From contig CP136061.1 of the NCBI GenBank assembly GCA_032622095.1, positions 186,630,369-186,694,368 of the forward strand: 64,000 bases of DNA, in the 5' to 3' direction. Under the pieces are notes generated by a model that saw only the letters and a program-made list of their open reading frames with translations, was not told the origin of the DNA and did no database searches. This DNA comes from Siphonodentalium dalli (Eukaryota > Mollusca > Scaphopoda > Gadilida > Siphonodentaliidae). Positions within the stretch are counted from its first letter, which is position 1; each line of letters starts with the position of its first letter. The position numbers and the translations under genes are program-made. Shown in pieces: positions 23,108-34,209 of this stretch.

Positions 23108-24010
23108 TACTGTCTCTGTCACAGAATATGTAGGCATTTTGGTCAAGTTTAGAATTTGTTCACGATTGTCTATGGTGCATCTTTGTGCTTTGATAAATTG
23201 CGTTCATACTATACCACCGTGCATTCTTATGATAACAGCGAAATATTCGTGTTTCATCACTTGACCGGAGGCAACTATGACTACTGTTTTGAGACAAGGA
23301 TAATAGGATCTACACATGCTACCCATGCAGTACTCTATGAATATATCTCATACTGTTCTATAGCAGTTTATTTGTAAAGGTTTTATGTTGTAGATATCAA
23401 AATAAATGATGATCGGTAATTTTCGTGATACTGCTCTTGAGCACATATTTTTCGGCTTCTAGAAAAGGTCATATAAGCAATACATCCCAAATAAATCCCA
23501 GTTAACTGTTTATTTACACACACATATATCACACGATTCAAGATAAAAAAAAAAGCGCAAATAAAACTTCTTATTTTTCCGTTTCTAGGCACCCAAAAGT
23601 CCAGATTTAACTGTTGTATGAGACCCTAATTTCGCATGCTCTCTCGTGAGATTCATTAGAGAGAATTCATACATCTCTGGTAAAAAGTTCCGCTTATACT
23701 CTGAAATAATTGTTCCTCGCATAATTCGAGCATTGTTCACTCCTATTGGACTAGCTATTATTAATATTAAATTTTGCCCAATGATATGCCATGATTGGTT
23801 ATCCATGTTGCAAGGGAATCATTTGCGGCCAGTTTTTCTCCCCAACTGTCATTGAATACAGCCGACACTAAGAGGTTATCGGCCGACTTGGAGTGGTAGC
23901 AGCCGAGGTCAATAATAGGTCGCTCAAGGCAAAAATGTGATATCTAATTAATAACTAACCCTACCACATAACTATGATCGCTGAATTTGCCGATATCGGG
24001 TATCCCATAA

Positions 24011-25372
24011 AGGACCGTAAAAATCTTTCCTGAACCATCACAAACTGGCAATATAATGACTTCCGATGTAAAACAGTTCCTAGAGTGCATGGATAATGCG
24101 AAGGATATCGAAATGTTTAGACTATCGAAATTCCCAATAGCCTGCGTTTACTAAGATTGCCTTAAACAGTACGTTCTATTTAACACTTCATTAAGCACAT
24201 ATATATGGACAACTACGCTGCTATACCTTCAACGACCATTGGTTTTGGAGAATGATGTTGTTTGTATTAAGTGCTTCCAAAATCGCCAGGCGAATCAGTA
24301 GAACGACCATCCGATTCAGACAACCATGTAAAAACAATCTAATACAGATCGTTCGTTCTGATCTGGGCCACCGGCGTAATTCAGATTGCAACCTGTTCGT
24401 GATATTTTCGCGCGGAGCAGTATGTTTTCGATCTGATATGTATTTCTCATTCCACACCTACCGTGGGATAATTGGACGAACGATGCACACCTCATACCTA
24501 ACATTGCTCTCCAATATTTTTTTCTCACGATATGTGGTAAGTTGGTAACCGACCCTAGCTTCTTCTCAGCTGAATTGCGTTAAATGAATAATATAAGAAC
24601 GGGGGTCATCTCCTATAATTTGAGTCCTAACGTGTACATATTATATAGAGCCCGTTAGTTAAAAGGGGACCTAATAATCCATGTTTCAGTAGCATATATA
24701 TAACGTTATGACATGTAGTCACGCGCCGACATTATATGTATACCCGACACATTTTCACGTAAATATATATAGGACAGTGTTTAGCCTAGACATGCACACA
24801 CATATATATATAGGACCTTTTAAAACTAATTACATTTCAAGTGAGACCATATAGTGAAAGTATATGGACACAGGTATTAAGGTATATATATACACCTATG
24901 TGTGGGTTGTCGCAGCAGGGGACCTGTGTCAAATGACACGGGCCTCGATGATGAATTGGGCTGACCCACTTCCGAACAAGTGTTTCAATCGGATCACTCC
25001 CCAATGGCGAGTCAGTGTCCGATCTGGGATTAACATGTTCACTATTTTTGTTTTAATCTTGACCATAAACATCGTCACACAATTCACATTTCGCATGCAT
25101 ACATGCAGCAGCCGCAAGGTAACAGACTTCAATTTAGGAAGAATGAGATGACAGTTGTTACGTAACAATCACGAAAAAGAAGCACGGATGCTGCAGTCAG
25201 GTCCGGGCCTGTATAATATACCATATACTAATTATTTTTTCGCAAGTCTATCTTTTTCACCATTTAGTATCTAGTATCGCCATGCTATAATATAATAACT
25301 TCAGAGTGGTTGAGTCATTTAGCAGGTTAGCAGCTTTATATCATCAGCACATACCTTGCGTAGCCTGTATAG
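24011..25372. other. No gene recognised
   Basis: Unique-looking DNA between family A copies 1 and 2. Open frames at 24252-24548 and 24864-25151 have no recognisable domain; no splice-supported exon was found. Confidence 0.4.
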
Positions 25373-27345
25373 CCCAGTCAACATAGGGCTTGACCTAGAA
25401 TTTGTACATAAATCATTGATCAAATTTAGAATCAGTACACAATTCCTATCAATATATCTAAAATCCTCTACGAGATCTGTGCGCGACTTTTCACAATCGA
25501 GCATATTATGGGGTACCCGATATCGTCAAATTCAACGATTATCATTAAGTATACGGTTAGGTATCGGGCGTATTTCTTGACAGTTATGGAGAAAAACAGG
25601 CCACAAAGGATTACTCTTGCCACATGGATCACCAGTCATGGAATATCTTTGCGCTCAAAATCAAAATGGCGTCCAAAATGGAATAAAATTTACATTTGAT
25701 GCCAAAATTGAATAGCTACTTAGCTAGTCCTACAAGAGTGTACAAACGCTCGAATTCTGCGAAAGAAAAATTATTGCAGAGTACAAGAGAAACTATTGAT
25801 GAGAGATGGATGAATTCTCTCTAATGTATATTACGCGAGACCAGGCGAAAGCAGGGTCTCATACAGCGCTTAAATCTGGACTTTTGGGCGTTCAGAAACG
25901 GAAAAATAACGAAGTATTATTTGCGTTGTTTATCGTGAATCGTGCGATATATGTGCAAATAAACTGTTAAATGGGATTTAGTTGGTTGGGATGCATTGAG
26001 TATGTGATCTTTTCTAGAAGCAGAAATATATGTGCTCACTCTGGCAGAGCAGTATCATGAATGTGACCGATCATCATTTTGATATCTACATGCTAAAATC
26101 TTTCGAAATGAACTGCTATAGAACAGTGTGAGACATATTCATAGAGTACTGTCTATATTATATAGGTCATATTGTCCGTGTCTCCAAAAAGTAGTCATAG
26201 TTGCCTCCGATTACCTGGTCACCTGATATTTAGCACAAATATACTTGGTGGTATTGGCAAGATATTTTCAAACAACAAGACACTGAAAACTAATAGTTTG
26301 CATTGCGCGGCAGCATATTCCAGTTGTAAAGTACCGACTGAAGTAATTTGGACAAAATTGTCTACTAAGAAACCGGTTTGGCAGCAGCACGAACATTAGC
26401 CTCTTTGACCTGGTGGGATGGTGTGCTAATCTGTTGATGAACTTTGCGACATATATACATACATGGTTTACTGTCAAGGAGAGTTTGATATTCCGGAAAT
26501 TTATACGACAAGGGTATGTACTTCATTTTGCGCGTTACATTCAACAATTAATCACTATGCCGAATGAAACTACCACACACTGTGTGGCGGAAGGAACGTT
26601 ACTTCGTGTGCCCGAGATTACTGTTTTTGACCCGACTGTTGGGTGTATTCTGAGCAGAAAACCAAAGTTTTTAAAGAAGCAAATCGTTGGGTTTGATTTG
26701 CGTTGCAATGACCCATACAACTCCTTTAATGTGTTTTAATGATATGTGTATCTTTAAGGTTATTTAACAAGAAACGTGTTATAGCAACACCAACACGCAT
26801 TGTTACTCCAATGTGGTTATACAAATTGCTGCTTTCGTCGTGGTATGGGGGCCATTTCATGGCCACGATTGTATTATTTATGGCGGCCATTTCATGGCCG
26901 AGATTGTATTATTTTCTATCCGTGTCACTCTATTCGCTCCCATACTCGATTTTCACATGAACTTGGATATCTATGTAATTCCCAATGCCACAATATATCG
27001 TATAATGCTTTATTTCAAGAACTGATGTAATATAGACAACAATCTTGGACGCCATCTTGGACAACAAAGTTTCCCCAAAGCGGATTTGAGCTATTTTATA
27101 CTGAAGACATATATACCACAACCATACTATCAAATATTTTGTACTCTGCGACATTTTGACCCTGTGACATCTACAGCAAAATGATGTCGGCCTTATGCCC
27201 ATTTTGATATATGACACGGCCCAATACTCCAAGCATACGTCATGTTGGTGCGTTTTTATCCCTATACTCATATAAAACAGAATCCACTGAAAACACACAT
27301 GATGGGTACTGCCAGAAACCATGTCAGTTCTCATATTTTGCGCAC
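25373..27345 (-). mobile_element. Family A, copy 2 (inverted, internally deleted)
   Basis: Reading the minus strand, the order follows the complete copy: TCTGTGCGCAAAATATGAGAAC, then AAGATGGCGTCCAAG, GAGCGAATAGAGTGACACGGA, then GCTAAATATCAGGTGACC joined directly to GGTAATCGGAGGCAAC, ending in TTGACTGGGC at 25373. The join removes about 1.5 kb present in copy 3. The terminal inverted repeat at 25373 is preceded by TA. The far end near 27345 is degenerate. Open frames of 108-173 codons across it are not conserved between copies. Confidence 0.8.
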
Positions 27346-27790
27346 AGATCTCGTGGAGGATTTTGATATGTGGTGTGAACAAGACAGTCAATGACTGTGT
27401 GATCAGGCACCAAACTGCAAAGACTGATAAGACTGGGACTCTGGGGACCACAACAGTCAGAACTTTTCATAATAACTTTAAAAGAAGTAGATCTAAACAG
27501 GATATGTGGCTAGAGAGGCTTCATGTATGTAGATGGGTGAATATCCACCTTGAAATTACCAACTATACACTACTGATCACCCCTCCTACAGCTCAAACAA
27601 GTCCCCCCAGACTCCCAAGTCTTAGGTTGGAAATTCACAACCGACATCTCAAACTTTCTCAATTGTTTGAAATTTCCAATCTCACAAGCACCTTTTTATT
27701 AAACCATTTAGACATGTTTGAAGCCCAATTATCCATGGACCCAAAACACCATACATGTATGTCAAATTAATCAGTCAGGTAGGTCCAATG
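27346..27790 (+). other. Unrecognised open frame 27321-27770, probably not a gene
   Basis: An open frame of 149 codons starts inside the end of family A copy 2 and runs into sequence with no recognised domain. It has no visible splice context and no family resemblance. I regard it as chance. Confidence 0.3.
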
Positions 27791-28608
27791 TAGATTATTT
27801 AATGAATTTGGCATTTCAATGATTTTATTAGACACAAAAGTGTTAACTCCCCATAGCCCCGTCATTTCTTAACATGTTGATCTCATATTAACAAATCTGA
27901 ATCTCAGTCACTAAAGGATCCTCCACGTATATGAAAGCTAAATAATTTAGTCCAACCTCTCTTGAGAAGACATTTTAAGAATTACTATAGAGACATATAG
28001 TTATGTCCCTGGTCCCACCATATTTAACCTGGTGACCCCATCTGAATAAATTTGAATCCCAGACAACAAAAAACCCTTCATACTAAATATCAGTAAAATA
28101 AACCTGATGGGTCCTTTTGAAGGAAGCATATTAAGAGGGAAACTGTCCTTCGCCCCTATATGTAAGCTAAATAGTCCAACCTCTCTTGAGAAGACATTTT
28201 AAGAATTACTATAGAGACATACAGTTATGTCCCTGGTCCCACCCTATTTAACCTGGTGACCCCATCTGAATAAATTTGACATACAGTTATGTCCCTGGTC
28301 CCACCCTATTTAACCTGGTGAGTGGTGAACCCATCTGAATATATTTGAATCCCAGACACCAAAGAACCCTTCATACTAAATATCAGTAAAATAGACCTGA
28401 TGGTCCTTGTGAAGGAAGCATATTAATAGTGAAACTGCCCTTCGCTTGGCCCCTATTTGACCAGGTGACCCCATTAAAAAAAATCTGAATTGCAGTCAAA
28501 CAATAACATTCCATGCTAAATAAGCCAACTAGTTCTTGGCTCTTCCAAACATATTTTAAGAATTACTATGTGGTGAAATAGTTATGTCTGTGGCTCTGCC
28601 CTTATTCA

Positions 28609-28627
28609 ATATATATATATATATATA
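28609..28627. repeat. (AT)n microsatellite
   Basis: 19 bp of AT dinucleotides at the point where the modular repeat is interrupted. Confidence 0.8.
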
Positions 28628-28700
28628 CATGAATCGTTGATGATGACGTGATGACGTTGTATCCTAGGTAAACAGGTTGATGGTTACCAAATTCTATATG

Positions 28701-28836
28701 TTATTAATTGGTTGTTTCCATATTGGCCGAGTTATGAGGCCGATGTCTGTCGTATTGGCCTGAGGCCGCAGGCCGAAGGCTAATACGACAGACCGAGGCC
28801 TCATAACTCGGTCAATGTGGAAACAACCAATTAATA
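28701..28836. mobile_element. 136-bp foldback element
   Basis: Arms of about 55 bp: TTATTAATTGGTTGTTTCC, CGAGTTATGAGGCC and CTGTCGTATT pair with the complementary blocks at 28782-28836. The centre CCTGAGGCCGCAGG is also self-complementary. Few mismatches. Confidence 0.8.
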
Positions 28837-28847
28837 AGTATTTTTAT

Positions 28848-29329
28848 TAATTAGCAACATCGGCAATAATTGTTTCACAGGATGAATATATTAACATAAA
28901 TATACCATTGTCAGTGTGTGCTTTATTACATTAACAATTATTCTAGCAATTTTTATTCTTGTGAATTTTGTGAAGAACTTGCAGCGATTTCACAGTACTG
29001 TCAGTTTCCACTGGTAATGCTATTGATAAGGATATATGTAGTTCATCCACGTGCATGTATATATTTACTCCCAAAAACAGTGACTGTCCGTAATTCATTC
29101 GAAATTCAACTGCAATCTATCTTCCGTCGACCCAATATTCTTTGCCGATCGAGCTAATTACGTATGACGTCATTTACGTTTAACTTGACTTATTGGCCGC
29201 GTTTTCTACTTATTGGCCGACTTTTTGTTACTTATTGGCCGCGTTTTCTTCTTATTGTCCGACTTTTGTTACTTATGACGCGGGCAGAGTTCTACTTATT
29301 GCGGCCGATAACCTGTAGCTAATTAATAA
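28848..29329. mobile_element. Possible TIR element with internal tandem repeats
   Basis: TTATTAATTAGCAACATCGGC at 28847 resembles the complement of GCCGATAACCTGTAGCTAATTAATAA ending near 29329. Inside, at about 29186-29290, ACTTATTGGCCG(C/A) repeats five times with 20-22 bp spacing. Whether the ends belong to one insertion is uncertain. Confidence 0.4.
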
Positions 29330-29399
29330 TAGTAGATATAAATTAGGACCTAGTGTATAGGTACAATTTAAAGGTATATTGCTGCATGTTAGTTGCAAT

Positions 29400-29645
29400 A
29401 AGATATCACAATAAGACTACAACCACGCGGACATGAATCCAGCATATTTTCAATCCATGTAGTTTTAACGTTTCTTGTCTCATTTCTCGTTTGTCTGTCA
29501 CTTGATAAAGTCTATGTTAGACGAAAGCTCGTGAGAAAAAATTATACAATATGTCTTAAAGGTGTTACCATTTATTTCAACCCAACTATCAATCAGACCT
29601 ATACGGCTACACTACTTTACCTATATATATACATTGACCATGGAG
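29400..29645 (+). mobile_element. Retroelement end fragment with hammerhead-like motif
   Basis: CTTGATAAAGTCTATGTTAGACGAAAG at about 29501 has a GTCTA/TAGAC stem between a TGAT(A)A block and GAAA, the layout of a hammerhead stem II core. About 60 bp on lies CAGACCTATACGGCTACAC. I associate such pairs with ends of Penelope-like retroelements, which are known to carry hammerhead motifs. No reverse transcriptase coding is visible. Confidence 0.4.
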
Positions 29646-30251
29646 TTTAATAAAAAAAAAATTGTTTTAATATTTTTTGGAGTTATGTCCCTGGCCCTGC
29701 CCACATTTTACCCAGTGACCTCATTTGAACAAATCTGAACCCCAGTCACCCAAGGATCATTCATACCAAATATGAACCCATTTGGCCTGATGGTATTTGA
29801 GAAGATGTTTAAAAGAATCACTATGGAGGGAAAGAGTTATGGCCCTGACTTCGCAACTGTTTGACCCAGGGACCTAATTTGAACAAATCTGAATGTGAGT
29901 CCCCTAGGGAACATCCACACCAAATATGAACCCATTCGGCCTTACAGTTCTGGAAAAGAAGTCGTTCTAAGAATTACTATGGAGGAATAGAGTTATGGCC
30001 CTGGTTTCGCAACTATTTGACCCAGTGACCTCATTTGAACAAATCTGAATGAGAGTCACATAGGGAACATCCACACCAAATATGAACCCATTTGGTCTTA
30101 CGGTTCCAGAGGAGAAGATGTTCAAAGAATTGTTGACAGACGGACGGATGGATGGACGGCCAGACGGACGGGCGACGGACGAGGAGTGATGACTATAGCT
30201 CCACCGGCGACTTCGTCTCAGGTGAGCTAAAAAGGTCCCCGCACACAATGA

Positions 30252-30305
30252 ACATCATTTCTATTCTGTACAAATGTTGTCTATGTTAGGCCATTTTGAC
30301 TGGAC
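30252..30305 (-). mobile_element. Family A terminal fragment
   Basis: Minus strand reads GTCCAGTCAAAATGGCC, TAACATAGACAACATTTGTACAGAAT. This is a clean left terminal repeat, preceded by TA (30306-30307). It abuts the GGTGAGCTAAAAAG repeat end. Confidence 0.75.
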
Positions 30306-30360
30306 TAATAGTACAAGGGAACGATAGAGTTGCCGTGAGCTATACATATATAGTTAGCTA

Positions 30361-30687
30361 TCAATATGCCAGTGCAAATGAACCAGTCGTAAAATGGCAT
30401 GAGACGTATGGGAACGAACAAAGCGAGAACGCACCAATGGAGTATTTCTCTTGCCAGGAATAACACGGTTGGAAAGGCCAATATTTTCTCACACGCACAC
30501 TTATATTGTGTAATCTAACAGAATTCTCCTCCAGAGCAAAACCGATAGATAATAATGAAAGGTAAAACATACGAATAAGAAAACAGACTTTAGGGGACCA
30601 GCCAATTGCATATTCGTGCATTGATGCGTTGGCATACGGTGGAACTAAGGTGATAAATTTTTCACCATCACGGAAATCTCCGATATA
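30361..30687. other. No gene recognised
   Basis: A 113-codon minus-strand open frame covers this stretch and reads into the minisatellite. It has no recognisable domain. Confidence 0.35.
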
Positions 30688-30925
30688 TTTGATATATTCC
30701 ATGGTACTAATTTGATATATTCCATGGTACTAATTTGATATATTCAATGGTACTATTCAATGGTACTAATTTGATATATTCCATGGTACTAATTTGATAT
30801 ATTCCATGGTACTAATTTGATATATTCCATGGTATTAATTTGATATATTCAATGGTACTATTCAATGGTACTAATTTGATATATTCCATGGTACTAATTT
30901 GATATATTCCATGGTACTAATTTGA
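30688..30925 (+). repeat. 23-bp minisatellite
   Basis: Nine units of TTTGATATATTCCATGGTACTAA. Units 3 and 7 are extended to 36 bp by an internal duplication of TATTCAATGGTAC, giving a higher-order pattern. Identity is very high. Confidence 0.95.
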
Positions 30926-31518
30926 ATTTATAGTAAACTGGTTATCTGAAGAACAGATAGTGGTAGATTTCAAAGGAAGATAGTTTGTCTAATCTAAAAA
31001 CATTAGGTGACATGCTTTTGAACAGAACAAATTAGTAACAACTAAATACAATCAAACTGCAGTGGAATCCGGCATATGAAAATCAGAAAATATTTAAGCT
31101 AGTATTGTATTCTAGTATAATCAATGATTAATTAAAGGTTAAGTCTTTCTGGCGAAAACTATTTGCATTTTAAAACCAAGAACGATCTTTTTCAGAAATA
31201 ATAAAATTGACATAATCTTTTGATCCGGAAGATTAATATTTTGAAAAATATAGTCATGAATGTGAGCCATACGCCACCTTATGTTGACAGCGTGGTTGTG
31301 ATATAAATGACAATAAGACAAAAATAAGTTTCCAACCACGCAAGTGGAATAATTTTCTACTTTCGGTCAAATTGGGGGACTGAAATGGTCATCAGTTCGA
31401 AAATTCCAACCATCTGGGGTGTCAAACTGAAAATGCTCAACAGATGGGGTGCATGCAAATGGAATTCCAGGACTTGGGAATTTGGGTCTGGTTCGAATGG
31501 GGTGCAGTTGTAAATTCT

Positions 31519-32832
31519 GGGAACATGTCTCTATTCCGAAGGTTCGCTATTCCGATGGTTCACTATTCCGAAGGTTCACTATTCCGAAGGTTCGCTATTC
31601 CGAAGGTTCTCTATCCCGAAGGTTCGCTATTCCGAAGATTTTTTTTATTTTAAAGGTTAATTCTATATACTCAAGTATTGAGAGGGTTCTTTATCACGAA
31701 GACTCTTTTTATGAAGGAAATAACTTAAAACATTCAAACAATAAATGTGATAGACTTTTTTCTTCGCGGGTTTCCTTGAGATTAAATGTTATTACGTATG
31801 ACGTTATTTCCCAAAACATATTCACGTCAGGCAGCCCACACAATTGCTATGTTTCCATACGATTTAATGTCATAACGTATGACGTTATATGATTTATATC
31901 TCAATAATCTCAGAGGCAAGAATACGCCAGCTGAAGGCTAAGTTTCGAGTCACCGACTATTTTTTTTTATAGTGCCTTGATATCAGGTTTTAATAACAAT
32001 CTGTGCCATAAAATATGATTAAAACACTATAGTTCATCACCATTTGAAACGTCTGTATCAGAAGATGTCCATAGAGAAATAGAAAACAGCTTAAATCATA
32101 AAAAGATCCCCCCCCCCCGTTATGGCTCCTAGAATGCAACATAATCCAACATAATGTATTTTCAATTGTAAGGGAATAACACTATCTTTAAAATATAGAG
32201 TTATTCCCCCTCCATTGAAAATAATAGACTTTGCGCAACAAAACCAGATGAACATTAAGCACAAAAACACGTCGTTAACTCAACAAAAACAACATGTTCA
32301 CAGTTTATTACACCGGATAAGCTGATAATAAAGTGTTAGAGAGCTTCCTATTCCCAATGGTATATATACTGGCATATATGTTATATATGTGATCTGGGTG
32401 TTCGAAAATTAAGTGGGCCTTTAATGTTGATGTTTCTTTCAAATACAGATAGCCAGTTCGGAAAAACTATATATCTTACATGTAGTTTATTTCAGTCATT
32501 GTGTTTTCAACTTTCCATAATAAACGATAAACTGATACTGTCTTCTTGCTATTAATAACGGACATCTGGAACAATTTGGGAATTATAAGTGGGTGTATAT
32601 ATGTACTCTATGTGAATACTAGTGTAATAGTATATTTCATTCCTCGTGTGTTTTTTTGTGGTGGGGTGCAAATTTTCATTCATTTCTGGTTAAATACGCC
32701 CAGAATAGAAAACCTTCGGAATAGCGAACCTTCGGAATAGCGAACCTTCGGAATAATGAACCTTCGGAATAATGAACCTTCGGAATAGCGAACCTTCGGA
32801 ATAATGAACCTTCGGAATAGAGAACCCTACCC
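31519..32832. mobile_element. 1.3-kb foldback element with tandem-repeat inverted ends and 9-bp target duplication
   Basis: The left end starts GGGAACATGTCTCTATTCC and continues as a tandem array of GGTTCGCTATTCCGAA (to about 31635). The right end (from about 32706) is the reverse-complement array ending GGAATAGAGAACCCTACCC. GTAAATTCT lies exactly outside both ends (31510-31518 and 32833-32841), a 9-bp target duplication. The centre (~1.07 kb) has no recognisable coding. Long inverted repeats plus 9-bp duplication point to a Mutator-like non-autonomous element. Confidence 0.85.
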
Positions 32833-33269
32833 GTAAATTCTATGTTGGACACCCACAACGGAGCCCTTATAGGCTCGTCACATGTGTCATTGGGCTGTGT
32901 ATGTACACATAGAGATCAATTTACTGTACTTAAACTGAGTATTCCAATCAATGTGCTACACGCTACTTAACCTCACACAAGTTTCTGAAAACAGTTATCA
33001 TCTCTGGAGGGTAGAATGCAAGCTATATACGACATGCCGAATTGGCCAAGTCTTTCTCAAGTTGATACTTTATTGGCCTCTAATGTTGGAGAGTATAAGT
33101 GAAAATATTACAGTTTGGTGATACATACTATATATACAACTGTACATATATTACATCATAGTATTATGTTATCACTCAAATATTGTACCTTTAACCAAAT
33201 TTCCCAAATTAGCTATGTGGTTCTTTGTCAGTCTTTCCAGACACATATGATTGTGTCAATATTTACAAT

Positions 33270-33640
33270 ATATCCAGGGGCGGGAAAAATGTTCAGGCAT
33301 GTATACTGTTTTTTTTCCTTTCGACCCTTGTTGGCACCCACCCACCCCCGCGTCCAAATTTTTGTCCGTTTTCGGCAGTTTTTTTCCAGACCATTTTTTG
33401 ACACCCACCCCCCTTTTAACACTAAAACAGAGATTTGCGGGGGGGGGGGAATTCACTGTAAACAGCTGTATATGAATTTCTGTGCATACTATTTGTCATG
33501 GATGTTAACATTGACATGTAAATAGGAACGAGTCATTTTGGGGTCATTCGGCCAAAAAAACATGGTTGCCAGTGGCCATCTTGGATTTCAAAATTCAATC
33601 CAGGCTATACTGTTTTTCTGATCATCATGAAATTTGTAAT
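33270..33640 (+). repeat. Composite dispersed repeat, copy 1
   Basis: A GC-skewed part (GGCATGTATACTG, CACCCACCCCCGCG, TTTTCGGCAG, GACACCCACCCCCC) continues through AGAGATTTGCGGGGG and AAACAGCTGTATATG into a complete reverse-oriented B monomer of the 18895-20735 satellite, ending TGGATTTCAAAATTCAATCC. Confidence 0.8.
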
Positions 33641-33799
33641 TTTATCGCGAAATATAGAAACAAAAATCAACGGAAATAAAATATACATGACAATATCATG
33701 AACATGCAACACAAGATAGACATGCAACACAAGTGAGACACTTCTTGATACAGCTCAGTCTGATCTCACCCAGTTTTCTCAACGTCTGTCTCAACAAAA

Positions 33800-34205
33800 C
33801 GAAAATTGATGATGGAATCAGGGGGAGGGGGGGGGGGTCGGGAAATATTTTCAGGCACGTATGCTGATTTTTTCCTTTCGACCCTTGTTGGCACCCACCA
33901 CCCCCACCCCCCCCCCCCCGCGTCCATATTTTTGTCCGTTTTCGGCAGTTTTTTCCAGACCATTTTTGGACACCCACCCCCTTTAACACTAAAACAGAGA
34001 TTTGCGGGGGGGGGGGATTCAATGTAAACAGCCCTATATGAATAAATGTGCATACTATTTGTCATGGATGTTAACATTGACATGTAAATAGGAACGAGTA
34101 ATTTTGGGGTCATTCGGACAAAAAAAACATGGCTGCCAGTGGCCATCTTGGATTTCAAAATTAAATCCATTAGCATGGGCTACAGGCTATACTTTTTTTC
34201 TGATC
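33800..34205 (+). repeat. Composite dispersed repeat, copy 2
   Basis: Same order as the copy starting at 33270, in direct orientation about 530 bp further on, with long G and C runs. The two copies and their spacer look like a local duplication. Confidence 0.8.
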
Positions 34206-34209
34206 ATCA

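Larger units (their letters stand above)
21120..24010 (+). mobile_element. Family A, copy 1 (ends missing, with insertions)
   Basis: Matches the complete copy at 37435-41113 in order. At the start are TTTTGATGTCAAAAGACGC and AAGATGGCGTCCAACATG; in the middle GAGCGAATAGAGTGACACGGAC and AACGCAAGTCA; later TTTTATGTTG with GATATCAAAATAAATGATGATCG; at the end TTTGCCGATATCGGGTA. Both terminal inverted repeats are lost. It carries a Mutator-like insertion at 21326-21696 and long CT and TA microsatellites where copy 3 has its 1.4-kb unique centre. Confidence 0.8.
27800..30235 (+). repeat. Modular repeat ending GGTGAGCTAAAAAG, interrupted by inserts
   Basis: Modules of ~153-160 bp carry AGTTATG(G/T)CCCTGG, GACCCAGTGACC(T/C)CAT, GAACAAATCTGAAT and ACCAAATATGAACCC. 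Starts include about 29682, 29835 and 29992. A tail of GGACGGATGGATGGACGG, GTGATGACTATAGCTCC and AGGTGAGCTAAAAAG closes it. Diverged modules at 27800-28610 are cut off at CTGCCCTTATT, and the family resumes near 29680 after about 1.07 kb of other elements. This tail is a pattern I associate with mollusc genomes. Confidence 0.65.

Noticed and set aside
26930-27451. 173-codon minus-strand open frame
   Set aside because: It lies in family A copy 2, and the matching stretch of copy 3 does not keep the frame open, so it is not a conserved transposon protein.
33115-34176. 136-codon open frames on both strands (33115-33525, 33766-34176)
   Set aside because: They lie in the GC-skewed composite repeat, where C-rich and G-rich runs lack stops; similar frames occur in each copy.
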